A stretch of DNA of 64,000 nt from Nannocystis bainbridge (GTDB lineage: Bacteria > Myxococcota_A > Polyangia > Nannocystales > Nannocystaceae): NCBI RefSeq assembly GCF_028368995.1, contig NZ_JAQNDL010000003.1:1798001-1862000 (forward strand), given 5' to 3'. The notes beneath the pieces were generated by a model. That model ran no database searches and was not told the origin of the DNA. It saw only the letters and a program-made list of their open reading frames with translations. The position numbers and the translations under genes are program-made. Positions 26,775 through 34,771 of the stretch are shown here, in pieces. Positions within the stretch are counted from its first letter, which is position 1. The number at the start of each line of letters is the position of its first letter.

Positions 26775-26814
26775 TTATTAGCGCGCTTACGCCGGCCCCG
26801 CGAACCGGCGCACC

Positions 26815-27624
26815 TCACGGGCAGAGCTTGTTCAGCTCCGGGCAGTAGTTGGCCACGACCTCGCCGGCGATGTCCCAGCCGTCGGCCTTCAACGCGATCG
26901 TGAACGAGACGTGGGCGTCGGGCACGATCGGCGTCACCTCCGGGTCGCACCACAGCGTGTCCTCGGAGCCGCTGTCATACTCGGAGATCGTGATCTCGCC
27001 CGTGATGTTCGCGGACTGGCCGCCGAAGTGCGCCCACACCTCTGCAGGGCCGGTGCCGAGGAAGTCGGAGGGCCACATGCCCATGTAGTTGCTGACTGCG
27101 ATCTCCAGGTGGTCGACGCCCTGGATCTCGAAGATTGGCGCCTCCACGCCGGATGCCTCGGGATACAAGTAAAGGAACCGCTGGCCGCCGCATTCGCCGC
27201 CCGAGATGCTGTAGACGGCCCACGGCAGGGCTCTCGTGCCGACTGGCGTCTGGGCCTGCACGCTCGACGTCGGCTCCTCCGGAGCGACGCAGCACGGCGC
27301 CGCCTCCCCGGTCGTGCCGCCTTCGGTGGCCGTCGATTCCCCGCTCGAGCTGTCGCCCGTCGTCGAGGTCACCGACGTCGTGCCGGTGGTCGACGACTCT
27401 GCGCCCGTGCTGTCGGTCGTCGTCGAGATCTCGGTGGTCGGCGTGCCGGTGGTCGGCGCCTCGGTGGTGCTCGTCGAAGGGCTCGGCGTGTCCGTCGACG
27501 AAGCGCTGGTGCTCGATGGATCGGGGTCTGTCGCGGTCGAGCCGCCCTGCGGCGCCTCCGGTCCGCACGCCGCCATCAACCACCAGCTCATCGTGAGTCG
27601 CTGCATCCGTCGCATCCGCCCCAT
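26815..27624 (-). CDS. Thr/Ser-rich tethered lipoprotein, unknown C-terminal domain
   Basis: A 269-residue secreted protein. Lipobox LMAAC lies within the first 25 residues, followed by about 85 residues of Ser/Thr/Gly/Asp tether (TSTTEAPTTGTPTTEIST type). The globular part (about 110-269) begins PCCVAPEEPTSSVQ, carries a GGECGGQRFLYLYPE segment and paired cysteines, and ends with a conserved-looking CPELNKLCP. It resembles the tethered lipoproteins at 10381 and 13700 in plan only. Start: three ATGs in a row at 27624, 27615 and 27606; the first follows CTAGG. Function unknown. Confidence 0.65.
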   Translation of the reverse strand: MGRMRRMQRLTMSWWLMAACGPEAPQGGSTATDPDPSSTSASSTDTPSPSTSTTEAPTTGTPTTEISTTTDSTGAESSTTGTTSVTSTTGDSSSGESTATEGGTTGEAAPCCVAPEEPTSSVQAQTPVGTRALPWAVYSISGGECGGQRFLYLYPEASGVEAPIFEIQGVDHLEIAVSNYMGMWPSDFLGTGPAEVWAHFGGQSANITGEITISEYDSGSEDTLWCDPEVTPIVPDAHVSFTIALKADGWDIAGEVVANYCPELNKLCP

Positions 27625-28032
27625 CCTAGCATTCGCGACGGGCTCGCGCGGGGGAACTGGCGCAGGCCTCGTACCTCGCTCGCCGCGAGGCCCGCGCGCA
27701 CTGTCTCGCTCGACGGATTCGAGCCGGCCTGGCCATCGCCGTCCCGACGGCTCGCGCTTCATTCGGTGGGTCTTTGGCGCGTGATGCAGGCCGCGGGCCG
27801 CCGCGAGGTCGGCCCGCCAAGCAGTTGCGCGCGCGCCGGTCGACGCGCGCGCGAGTTCGTCACTCTCGCCCTGCCGGCACCCGCAGTCGCGCCCCCTCCT
27901 CCCTCGCCATTTTCCCTCCTGGCTCGCCCACGACGCAGAATTTAGCCAATTTATGTCGACCTCGCCAGCCCGCGGAACTACCGGGGAGCAAGGCCGCGAA
28001 GCGAGCGGCTGCGAATCACGGAGAACCACACC
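27625..28032. other. Intergenic, divergent promoter region with AT-rich pocket
   Basis: About 410 bp. Near 27940 an AT-rich pocket (GCAGAATTTAGCCAATTTATG) stands out against GC-rich flanks and lies 90 bp before the plus gene at 28033; it is the likely promoter zone. No gene seen. Confidence 0.4.
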
Positions 28033-28425
28033 ATGACGACCTACAAGAAGATGAAGTGCTACAACCTCATGACCGGCGATTTCGTGGGCTATCTGGGCAC
28101 CCACGACAACTACCTCACGTTGACCGACGCCGACGGCGCGGCCACTTTCGTGTGGTCGTCGGAGGGCGCGGACCTCTACCTCGAGAAGGAGACCACGCCG
28201 AACGATCGCTACCTCGGCCTCGCCGAGCGGGACTATGCCGGCTGGGGCCTCAAGGGCGGCTGGCGCAACCCCGTCATCTTCAACAGCGACGGCTCGATCT
28301 CGCTCAAGGACGAGCCGCGGCGCAAGCTGTACGGCCCGATCTCCAAGATCTCCGCCAACTACATCGCCTTCACCGAAGCCGGTGACAGCAACCAGAACAT
28401 CCTGAAGTTCGAGCTGCAATCCTGA
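28033..28425 (+). CDS. Small beta-rich protein, unknown function
   Basis: A 130-residue protein without signal peptide. Pattern of short strands with aromatic and Gly turns: YKKMKCYNLMTGDFVGYLG, NYLTLTDADGAATFVWSS, DLYLEKETTPNDRYLGL, WGLKGGWRNPVIFNSDGSISL, ISANYIAFTEAG. This reads as a beta-trefoil or beta-prism-like fold, consistent with a carbohydrate- or membrane-binding cytosolic lectin, but no signature proves it. The preceding GAATCACGGAGAACCACACC has GGAG ten bases before the ATG. Same strand as the 28535 gene, 109 bp apart. Confidence 0.6.
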   Translation: MTTYKKMKCYNLMTGDFVGYLGTHDNYLTLTDADGAATFVWSSEGADLYLEKETTPNDRYLGLAERDYAGWGLKGGWRNPVIFNSDGSISLKDEPRRKLYGPISKISANYIAFTEAGDSNQNILKFELQS

Positions 28426-28534
28426 GCCCTGGCGAGGCGCGCGAGCGAGGTGTGCCGCCTCACCTCGCTCGCCGCCCTCGCGCGTCCCGGACCCGGAGCT
28501 GCGCAGTACGATACCTGTGACCGGAGGCTGAGCC

Positions 28535-29332
28535 GTGACGGATTACAAGATCACCCTCACCAACAATTCCCCCGTCGACCTCTACGCGTTCGAGGTCACG
28601 CCTGCCGGCTCCGAAGTCACGCTGAATTGTCCGCCGGGGTCGACCTTCGTCAAGATCCCCGCGGGCGCCAGCGGCGTGCACATCGCCGGCTTCAATCCCC
28701 CGCACACCGACTCCTGGGGGTGGATCGGCGTCGGTCTGGCCGACGGGGACCGCGCCTATCAGGTGTACTGCGAGCGCACCTACGACGGTTACCATCGCTA
28801 CGCGGAGTTCGGCCGCTACGACCCCGGCAACACCGAGCAGGACTCCAACAAGTCGCCGCTGCCCGGCGGCGTCGCGCGGTCCAGCGTCACCGACGAATCC
28901 TACGACTACGTGTTCGACGGCAGCACCGTCGCCTACGAGCTCGCGTTGGGTCCCTGGCCCGAGGTCGACGGCTTCGTCTGGCAGTCCTATGCTTTCGCCG
29001 ACAGCTCGTGGATGCCGCTGCTGGCGTCGCTCTCGACCCGGGCGGCCCCGAGCCAGACCTCCTGCGGAATAGAGGTCGACAGCGCCACCACCACCCTCGA
29101 TCTGACCATCCGCAACGCCACCGGTCGACCGTTCATCGTCGACGTCGTCCAGGACGATACACGGCGGTGGTCCGAGACCGTGCTCGTCTCGATCACCATC
29201 CGCGTGCCGCTGCAGCTGGCCACCGGCGCCAGCTCGGTGATTCACATCACCGGCAACTACCTCGACGGCGAGTCGATCCCGCCGCTCTCGCTCCCCGATC
29301 CGGTCTTCACGATCAAGCGCAAGGGCGGCTGA
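28535..29332 (+). CDS. Beta-sandwich-like protein, unknown function
   Basis: A 265-residue protein with no signal peptide, made mostly of strands: ITLTNNSPVDLYAFEVTPAG, TFVKIPAGASGVHIAGF, AYQVYCERTYDGYHRYAEFG, then a second half starting CGIEVDSATTTLDLTIRNA with TVLVSITIRVPLQLATGASSVIHI. The two halves begin alike (ITLTNN / LTIRNA), suggesting two related sandwich modules, as in secreted pore-forming or lectin-like proteins; this is only inference. The first ATG-like codon at 28535 is a GTG. Its last 76 bp overlap the end of the convergent kinase gene. Confidence 0.6.
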   Translation: MTDYKITLTNNSPVDLYAFEVTPAGSEVTLNCPPGSTFVKIPAGASGVHIAGFNPPHTDSWGWIGVGLADGDRAYQVYCERTYDGYHRYAEFGRYDPGNTEQDSNKSPLPGGVARSSVTDESYDYVFDGSTVAYELALGPWPEVDGFVWQSYAFADSSWMPLLASLSTRAAPSQTSCGIEVDSATTTLDLTIRNATGRPFIVDVVQDDTRRWSETVLVSITIRVPLQLATGASSVIHITGNYLDGESIPPLSLPDPVFTIKRKGG

Positions 29333-32229
29333 TCCATCGCCTGCCACGCGTCGATCTGCGCCACCGGCTCGCGCATCTCGCGGGCCGCGTAGTCCGTGCG
29401 CGCCTCGCGGGCCAGCTGTCGCGCCCGCGGTGAACGACGCCCCTCGGCCGCCGCCAGCGCGCGTGCCAGCGAGAACTTCAGATCGGCGGTCTCCAGCGGC
29501 TCCGCGCCGCTCGCCAGCTGCAGCGCCAGCGCGCGCTCGAGATCGCCGATCGCCTGCCGGGGCAGCCCCTCGGCCAGCGCGACCTGACCGCGGCCCTTGA
29601 GCGGCAGCGCCAGGCTCGGATCGTCGACCGCCACCGTCGACTGGTAGATCACCAGCGCGCGCTCGAAGCTGATGCGCGCCTCGTTCATGCGACCCAGCGC
29701 GAGCTCTGATTCACCGAGGTTGCTGTGGAGGCGAGCCACCAGCGCGTGCGTCGGCCCGAGCACGCGCTCGCGGATCTGCAGCGCCGCCCGATACGCCGCG
29801 ATCGAGGCCGCGAGGTCGCGGGTGAAGAAGCACAGCACGCCGCGCGCCTCGTGCAGCTCGGCGAGCAGCTCGTGCGCCGGCCCCAGCGCGCGCACGTGGA
29901 CGGCGAGCACGGCGTCGAGCCGCGCGAGGCCGGCCGCGAACGCGCCCGCGAGCATGTCGAGCCGGACCCGCACGAACTCGATCCGCGAAAGGCTCAGCGA
30001 GTCGGCGCCGAAGGCCGCGCGCGCGATGGCCCCGGCCGCGTCGAGATGCGCGCGCGCGCTTGCGAGGTCGCCGGTGTCGATGGCGAGCAGCGCGAGGTCG
30101 AACAGGTGATCGCCGGCCGCCGGCGAATCCTCGCCCCAGCGGCCCCGCGCGGCCCCGAGGCCCGCTTCCAGCACCGCCCGCGCCTCGTCCTGGCGGCCGA
30201 GCTGGGCCAGCATCCCGGCGATGTTCAGCCCCTGCGACTCGACGCGCGCGTCGTCGCCGAGCCGCCGCGCCGCCTCGCGGACCTGCTCGTGCACCGCCAG
30301 CGCCTCCGCGAAGCGCCCGGCCTGCGCCAGCTGCCGCGCCCCGGCCACGCGCAGCGCCAGGCCCCGCGCGTCCGCCGGGCGACCGAGCCGCCGCAGCGCC
30401 GCGTCGGCCTCGTCGATGAGCCACTGCTCGAGCTCGGGCCTGGACCAGCGCCCGCTCGCCGCCTCGGCCGCCTCGACCCGCAGCGTCGCCGCGAGCTCGT
30501 CGAGCCGCCCAGCCTCCGCCTCGCGCGCGACCGCGACGAGCTGCGGGACCCCGCGCGTGGTCTGCTCGCGCAGCAGATCGAGCCGCGCCGGGAATGCCTC
30601 GAGCTCGAGCCGCAGCGGCCCATATCTCGCACCAACAGCCTCGGCCGCAAAATCATCGACGCTCGCCTGCGCCCGCGCGAGCGCCCCGGCGGCCGCCAGC
30701 GCGCCGGCCCGCGCCAGCACGTCGTAGCCGCGCAGGACCGCCTCGCGCCCCGGCTCGTCCGCCGGCATCGGCTCGATCTGCGCCAGCCGCTCCGGATCGT
30801 CGCAGTCGCTCAGCGCTGGCAAGCTCGCCAACAATGCGGGCGCCCGCCCGGCCAGCGGCTCGTCGCCGCCCGCGGCCAGCAAGGTGTCGATCACCACCTG
30901 CACGCGCCGGCGCTTGCGCTCGAGACACGCATTGCGCAGGTCCAGCGCCGTGTCGGATTGCACCCCCTCGATACGCGTCGCCACGCACGCGGCCCGCCGC
31001 GCCTCCTGCCATTCACGCGCCCACCCGTCGAAGCCCGTGATCAATGTCGACACCGTGGTCTGCGCAAAGGCCAGCGAGCTCTCTTCTAAAAAACGCCCGC
31101 GCAGCGCATTGCGGCGCGCATCGTCCCAGGTGCCCACGAGCGCCTCCGGGTCGGCCGCGCACGCCGGCGGAGGTTCGGGCGCGACCCACTGCGACGCCGC
31201 GGCCCCGGCCACCAGCGCCCCCAGAGTCGCTCCGCCCAGCGCCAGACCGAGCCGGCGCCGCGGCCCGTCGACGACGGCCTCGAGCTCGGCCAGGAAATCA
31301 CCGAGCGATCTGAAGCGCCCCCGCGGATCGGCCGCGAGCCCGCGCGACAGGGCGCGGCTGAGCCGCGGCGACACCCCCTCGATCGTCGCCCGCTCGCCCA
31401 CCGCCGGCCGCCTCCCGGCGAGTGACTCCCAGATCGCCACGCACAGCGCGTACTGATCGGCCGCCGCGTCGACCTCGCGCCCCGCGAGCTGCTCGGGCGC
31501 GGCGTAGGCCCGCGTGCCCACGAACCCGGCGCTGCGCGGCGTCGCCTCGCCGCTCGCGCTGCTCTCCTGCGTGAGAGTGGACGCGTCCGAATCGCCGTGC
31601 AGCGTGTGCACCAGCCCGAAGTCGATCAGCCGCGCCCGACCGTCGTCCCCGATCAGCACGTTGCTGGGCTTGACGTCGCGGTGCACCAGCCCGGCCGCGT
31701 GCACCGCGACCAGCCCGCGCCCCACCGCGATCCAGTGCTTCAAGATCGCCGTCGACGTGGGCCGCGGCGTGCGCGTGAGATAGTCGCGCATCGTCGTGCC
31801 AGGCACGTACTCCATGGCGATCCACACCCGCGCGTCCGTCAATCCGGCCTCGAACACCGTGATGATGTTGGGATGCGCGAGCCGGGCCAGGCTCCGCGCC
31901 TCTCGCAGCGCCCGCTCGCGCTGACTCGCAGGCACGTCGCGGGTGTCGATGAGCTTGACGGCGACAGTGCGCTCGAGCTGCGGATCGAACCCGCGATAGA
32001 CGACACCCATGCCGCCCTCGCCGATCCGCTCGCGCAGCTCGAAGCGACCGAAGCGCGGCGCCCCGGCCTGCTGCCCGAACATCGCGGTCAGCAGCCGCGC
32101 CCGCACCAGCTCGGCGTCGACGCTGTCAGGCAGCATCAGCCCGGCCGGCTCTTGATCCGCGTCCGTCATCACTCGACTAACCAGCTCCGCCGCGCTCGCT
32201 TCGCCGGGCATCGGCCCCGAGTATGTCAT
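29257..32229 (-). CDS. Ser/Thr protein kinase with TPR C-terminus
   Basis: A 990-residue Hanks-type kinase. Catalytic domain about residues 60-325: GEGGMGVVYRG (P-loop), VAVKL (ATP Lys), AMEYVPG, HRDVKPSN (catalytic Asp), DFGLV, GTRAYAAPEQLAG (activation segment). Then a single membrane helix (LGLALGGATLGALVAGAAA) and a large extracytoplasmic or peripheral helical region with tetratricopeptide repeats (for example GRFAEALAVHEQVREAARRLGD, LHSNLGESELALGRMNEARISFERAL). This layout is characteristic of myxobacterial kinases. Start at ATG 32229 (MTYSGPMPGEAS). Convergent overlap with the 28535 gene by 76 bp at the 3' end. Substrates unknown. Confidence 0.93.
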   Translation of the reverse strand: MTYSGPMPGEASAAELVSRVMTDADQEPAGLMLPDSVDAELVRARLLTAMFGQQAGAPRFGRFELRERIGEGGMGVVYRGFDPQLERTVAVKLIDTRDVPASQRERALREARSLARLAHPNIITVFEAGLTDARVWIAMEYVPGTTMRDYLTRTPRPTSTAILKHWIAVGRGLVAVHAAGLVHRDVKPSNVLIGDDGRARLIDFGLVHTLHGDSDASTLTQESSASGEATPRSAGFVGTRAYAAPEQLAGREVDAAADQYALCVAIWESLAGRRPAVGERATIEGVSPRLSRALSRGLAADPRGRFRSLGDFLAELEAVVDGPRRRLGLALGGATLGALVAGAAASQWVAPEPPPACAADPEALVGTWDDARRNALRGRFLEESSLAFAQTTVSTLITGFDGWAREWQEARRAACVATRIEGVQSDTALDLRNACLERKRRRVQVVIDTLLAAGGDEPLAGRAPALLASLPALSDCDDPERLAQIEPMPADEPGREAVLRGYDVLARAGALAAAGALARAQASVDDFAAEAVGARYGPLRLELEAFPARLDLLREQTTRGVPQLVAVAREAEAGRLDELAATLRVEAAEAASGRWSRPELEQWLIDEADAALRRLGRPADARGLALRVAGARQLAQAGRFAEALAVHEQVREAARRLGDDARVESQGLNIAGMLAQLGRQDEARAVLEAGLGAARGRWGEDSPAAGDHLFDLALLAIDTGDLASARAHLDAAGAIARAAFGADSLSLSRIEFVRVRLDMLAGAFAAGLARLDAVLAVHVRALGPAHELLAELHEARGVLCFFTRDLAASIAAYRAALQIRERVLGPTHALVARLHSNLGESELALGRMNEARISFERALVIYQSTVAVDDPSLALPLKGRGQVALAEGLPRQAIGDLERALALQLASGAEPLETADLKFSLARALAAAEGRRSPRARQLAREARTDYAAREMREPVAQIDAWQAMDQPPLRLIVKTGSGSESGGIDSPSR

Positions 32230-32361
32230 TTCATCACGAGCGCGACCCGCGAGTCAGCCCTCGTTCGGATCTGCGCACAGCCACGCCGGCGAGCGACACC
32301 GCGTGATAAGGTCGAACCGGGCCCCGGCGCCCGCCGCCGCTGCGCGACGACCCCGCTCTCC

Positions 32362-32949
32362 ATGCCCCGTTCGTTCCTCGAACTGATGCGCGACCTGGGC
32401 GCGCGGCTCAGCGGCCGACCCGTGCCGCAACGCTGGAAGCGAGATCGGTCGCGCGACCACCTGGACGACTACCGCATCCTCTGGCGCCTCGAGGGCGAGC
32501 CCTGCGAGGTGTACCTGTTCGGGCGCTGGGCCGGGTACAGCCATCCGGTGGTGCCTTGCGACCCACTCACCTTCGAGCGGTCCCTGCATGCCCGCTCGCT
32601 GTGCCGCGCCTACGTGCGCGAACTCGGCGGCGAGCCGCTCATGGTCCGATTCGCCTGCCATGCCGCGCACGACCGAGAGCTCGCCACACCGACCGATCGG
32701 GTGCCCGGCTGCTATGCCCTCGAGGGCTCCGACGACGATGCGCCGCGACCAGGAGCGCCGCTCGATCGGAGCGCCGCGGCGATGTCGGACCGCTTGCTCC
32801 TCGTCAAGCAGGGACCGCCCGGCGGGCCGGCGACCGCGATCTCGCGTACCCTGAATTGGGTCTATTCGTTCGAGTACGAGTACGACGGCACCGGCGCCCT
32901 GCAGGCGACCTTCGCCGTGAAGCAGAGCGGCCGCCACAAGCTCCCGTGA
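32362..32949 (+). CDS. Hypothetical protein with duplicated-elsewhere C-terminus
   Basis: A 195-residue soluble protein. N-terminal part: basic helix (RSFLELMRDLGARLSGRPVP), then YRILWRLEGEPCEVYLFGRWAGYSHPVVP, Trp-rich. The C-terminus SDRLLLVKQGPPGGP...LNWVYSFEYEYDG...FAVKQSGRH is matched by an isolated fragment at 40881 (PDRLLLVKQGYPGGP), so the family exists in at least one further, now broken, copy. No recognised domain. The gene is divergent to the kinase gene; starts at ATG 32362 within CTCTCC ATG, no strong ribosome site. Confidence 0.6.
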   Translation: MPRSFLELMRDLGARLSGRPVPQRWKRDRSRDHLDDYRILWRLEGEPCEVYLFGRWAGYSHPVVPCDPLTFERSLHARSLCRAYVRELGGEPLMVRFACHAAHDRELATPTDRVPGCYALEGSDDDAPRPGAPLDRSAAAMSDRLLLVKQGPPGGPATAISRTLNWVYSFEYEYDGTGALQATFAVKQSGRHKLP

Positions 32950-33091
32950 GCGCGCCGCTGCCCGAGCAAGACGATCTCGGCCGTGGCCGGACGCGTACGA
33001 ATGCGACCGGTGGCCAGAGTCATCCCCTGGCGACAATCATCGCCGCGACCGGGAGCCGGGGCCGACCTGCGCGGGCGCGGAGGCCGGCATT

Positions 33092-33111
33092 ACATGTCCA
33101 TGAGGACATGT
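33092..33111. repeat. Hairpin ACATGTCC-ATGA-GGACATGT between convergent genes
   Basis: Perfect 8-bp stem, tetraloop ATGA, between the plus gene ending at 32949 and the minus gene ending at 33131. The strongest member of the dispersed family; a second half-site TCTCAAGAGA follows. Confidence 0.6.
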
Positions 33112-33130
33112 CTCAAGAGACTGCCGCGTA

Positions 33131-34702
33131 TCAACGGCCGTACACGCACAGCTTGGCGATGAAGAAGTACTCCGGCCGCGTCTTGACCACCGCGATATAG
33201 CGGTAGGGCGTCGGGTCGTCGATCTCGGCCATGAACACGTCGCGGAACGGCCGCGGCCGCGGCCCCTGGACCGCCAGGACCACGTGACCGTGGCTCATGT
33301 CGGGGTTGTTCGAGGCCAGGATCGCGAAATTTTGCCGCGTCTCCGGCTGGTCGCCGTCCTGGCGCGTGACCAGGTCGATGCGGCCCAGGGCGCGGGCTTC
33401 GCCGAGGTCGACTTGCCAGAAGCTCGCGTTGTCGCCGCCCACGGGCGACCAGCCGCCGGACGCGATCGGGCCGCCGTCGTTGGCCTTGTTCGCCGTGTAC
33501 TCCGGGCTGTACACCGACGACGCGACCGCCGGCTTGCCCGCAGCGAGGTCGGTCGGCCGGGCGTACGCGTGCAGCTTGGCGATGAAGAAGTACTCGTCGA
33601 CGGTCTTGACCGCCCGGATATAGCGATAGGGCGTCGGGTCGAGCACCTGCAGGTTGAAGATGCCCTTGTTCGGCCCTGCCTCGCCGTCGAGGCCGCCGAG
33701 GACCACGTGGCCGTGGCTCATGTCGGGGTTGTTCGAGGCCCAGATCTGGAAGTTCCGGCGCGTCTCGGGCTGATCGCCGTCCTGCCGCGAGACCAACTGG
33801 ATCGCGTTGAGCGAGGTGGGCTGGCCGAGGTCGACCTGCCAGAACGGCCGCCTGTCCTCGCCGGTCGGCGACCACCCGCCGGAGGCGGCCGAGCCGCCGT
33901 CGTTGGCCCGCTGCGGCGGGTAGTCGGCGCTGTACTGCGACGAGCCGTAGGCGGGCTTGCCGGCGGCGACATCGATGAGCGTCGGCTTGCCCGCGTTCGT
34001 GTCGAGCTGGACGGCCGCCGGATCGCTCGGTGCCAGCACCGACCAGAAGGTCGTGAACGTCGAGAGACCCATGCTCACCAGGCCCGCGCCCGCGCCGACC
34101 AGCGCGACCACCCCGCCGGCGACCGTCGCGCCCGCGGCCAGGGACCCGGTCGCCGCCCCGGCCACGACTCCTGCGATTCCCCCGATCCCCGCCAGGACGA
34201 CGCCGCTCAGGACCACGACGCCGCCGGCGATGCCGAGGCCGAGCAACACCGCGTCCTTGTGGCTCAGCCCCTGCCGCCATTTGCGCCGCAGCGCCACCTT
34301 GCCCCGCGAATCGAGCCACAGCTCCCAGCCCGACCAGTTGATGCCCTGCGCGTTGCCCTGCGTCCCGGCCTCGACCCATGCGACCAGCTCGCCCCCGGCG
34401 TTGAAGTGATGCACGTAGTCCCACGCCGTCTCGGGCCGGGCGTAGATCTTGAATCGATGCTCGATGCGCTTGCCGTTGAACTCGGCGATCACCAGGAGGT
34501 GCTGGTCGCGGGCGTTGTCCCACGGGATCATCAGGTCCTGGTATTCGCGCTCCTCGCCGCGCGGGATCACGATCGACGTGTCGCGCTGCACCTCGTGGCC
34601 GGTCGCCTTGTCCTTGGGGCGCTGATCGAAGTCATGCAATTGAAACGTCAAGGTCCCGGTCGGGTGATCGTTGACGACATTCTCGATGAAACAAATGGCC
34701 AT
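33131..34702 (-). CDS. Protein with glycine-rich membrane hairpin and two discoidin (F5/8C) domains
   Basis: A 523-residue protein without a signal peptide. The N-terminal 150 residues are beta-rich (ICFIENVVNDHPTGTLTFQL; WSGWELWLDSRGKVALRRKWRQG). About 160-235 is a long Gly/Ala/Val hydrophobic stretch (AVLLGLGIAGGVVVLSGVVL, AGATVAGGVVALVGAGAGLV), possibly a membrane-inserting hairpin. Two tandem discoidin/F5_8C domains follow (about 255-390 and 390-523), each with ASGGWSP, FWQVDLG, RQDGDQPETR-NF, ASNNPDMSHGHVVL and PTPYRYI...EYFFIAKL; they are nearly identical, so recently duplicated. The ATG at 34702 has GAGGAG eight bases upstream. A secreted or surface lectin/toxin is possible. Confidence 0.75.
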   Translation of the reverse strand: MAICFIENVVNDHPTGTLTFQLHDFDQRPKDKATGHEVQRDTSIVIPRGEEREYQDLMIPWDNARDQHLLVIAEFNGKRIEHRFKIYARPETAWDYVHHFNAGGELVAWVEAGTQGNAQGINWSGWELWLDSRGKVALRRKWRQGLSHKDAVLLGLGIAGGVVVLSGVVLAGIGGIAGVVAGAATGSLAAGATVAGGVVALVGAGAGLVSMGLSTFTTFWSVLAPSDPAAVQLDTNAGKPTLIDVAAGKPAYGSSQYSADYPPQRANDGGSAASGGWSPTGEDRRPFWQVDLGQPTSLNAIQLVSRQDGDQPETRRNFQIWASNNPDMSHGHVVLGGLDGEAGPNKGIFNLQVLDPTPYRYIRAVKTVDEYFFIAKLHAYARPTDLAAGKPAVASSVYSPEYTANKANDGGPIASGGWSPVGGDNASFWQVDLGEARALGRIDLVTRQDGDQPETRQNFAILASNNPDMSHGHVVLAVQGPRPRPFRDVFMAEIDDPTPYRYIAVVKTRPEYFFIAKLCVYGR

Positions 34703-34771
34703 GGTTGCTCCTCGCGGCCGTCAAGCTAGGAGCAGTCGTCGCGGGCGCCTATCCCTCGATCGGCGTAGGTC

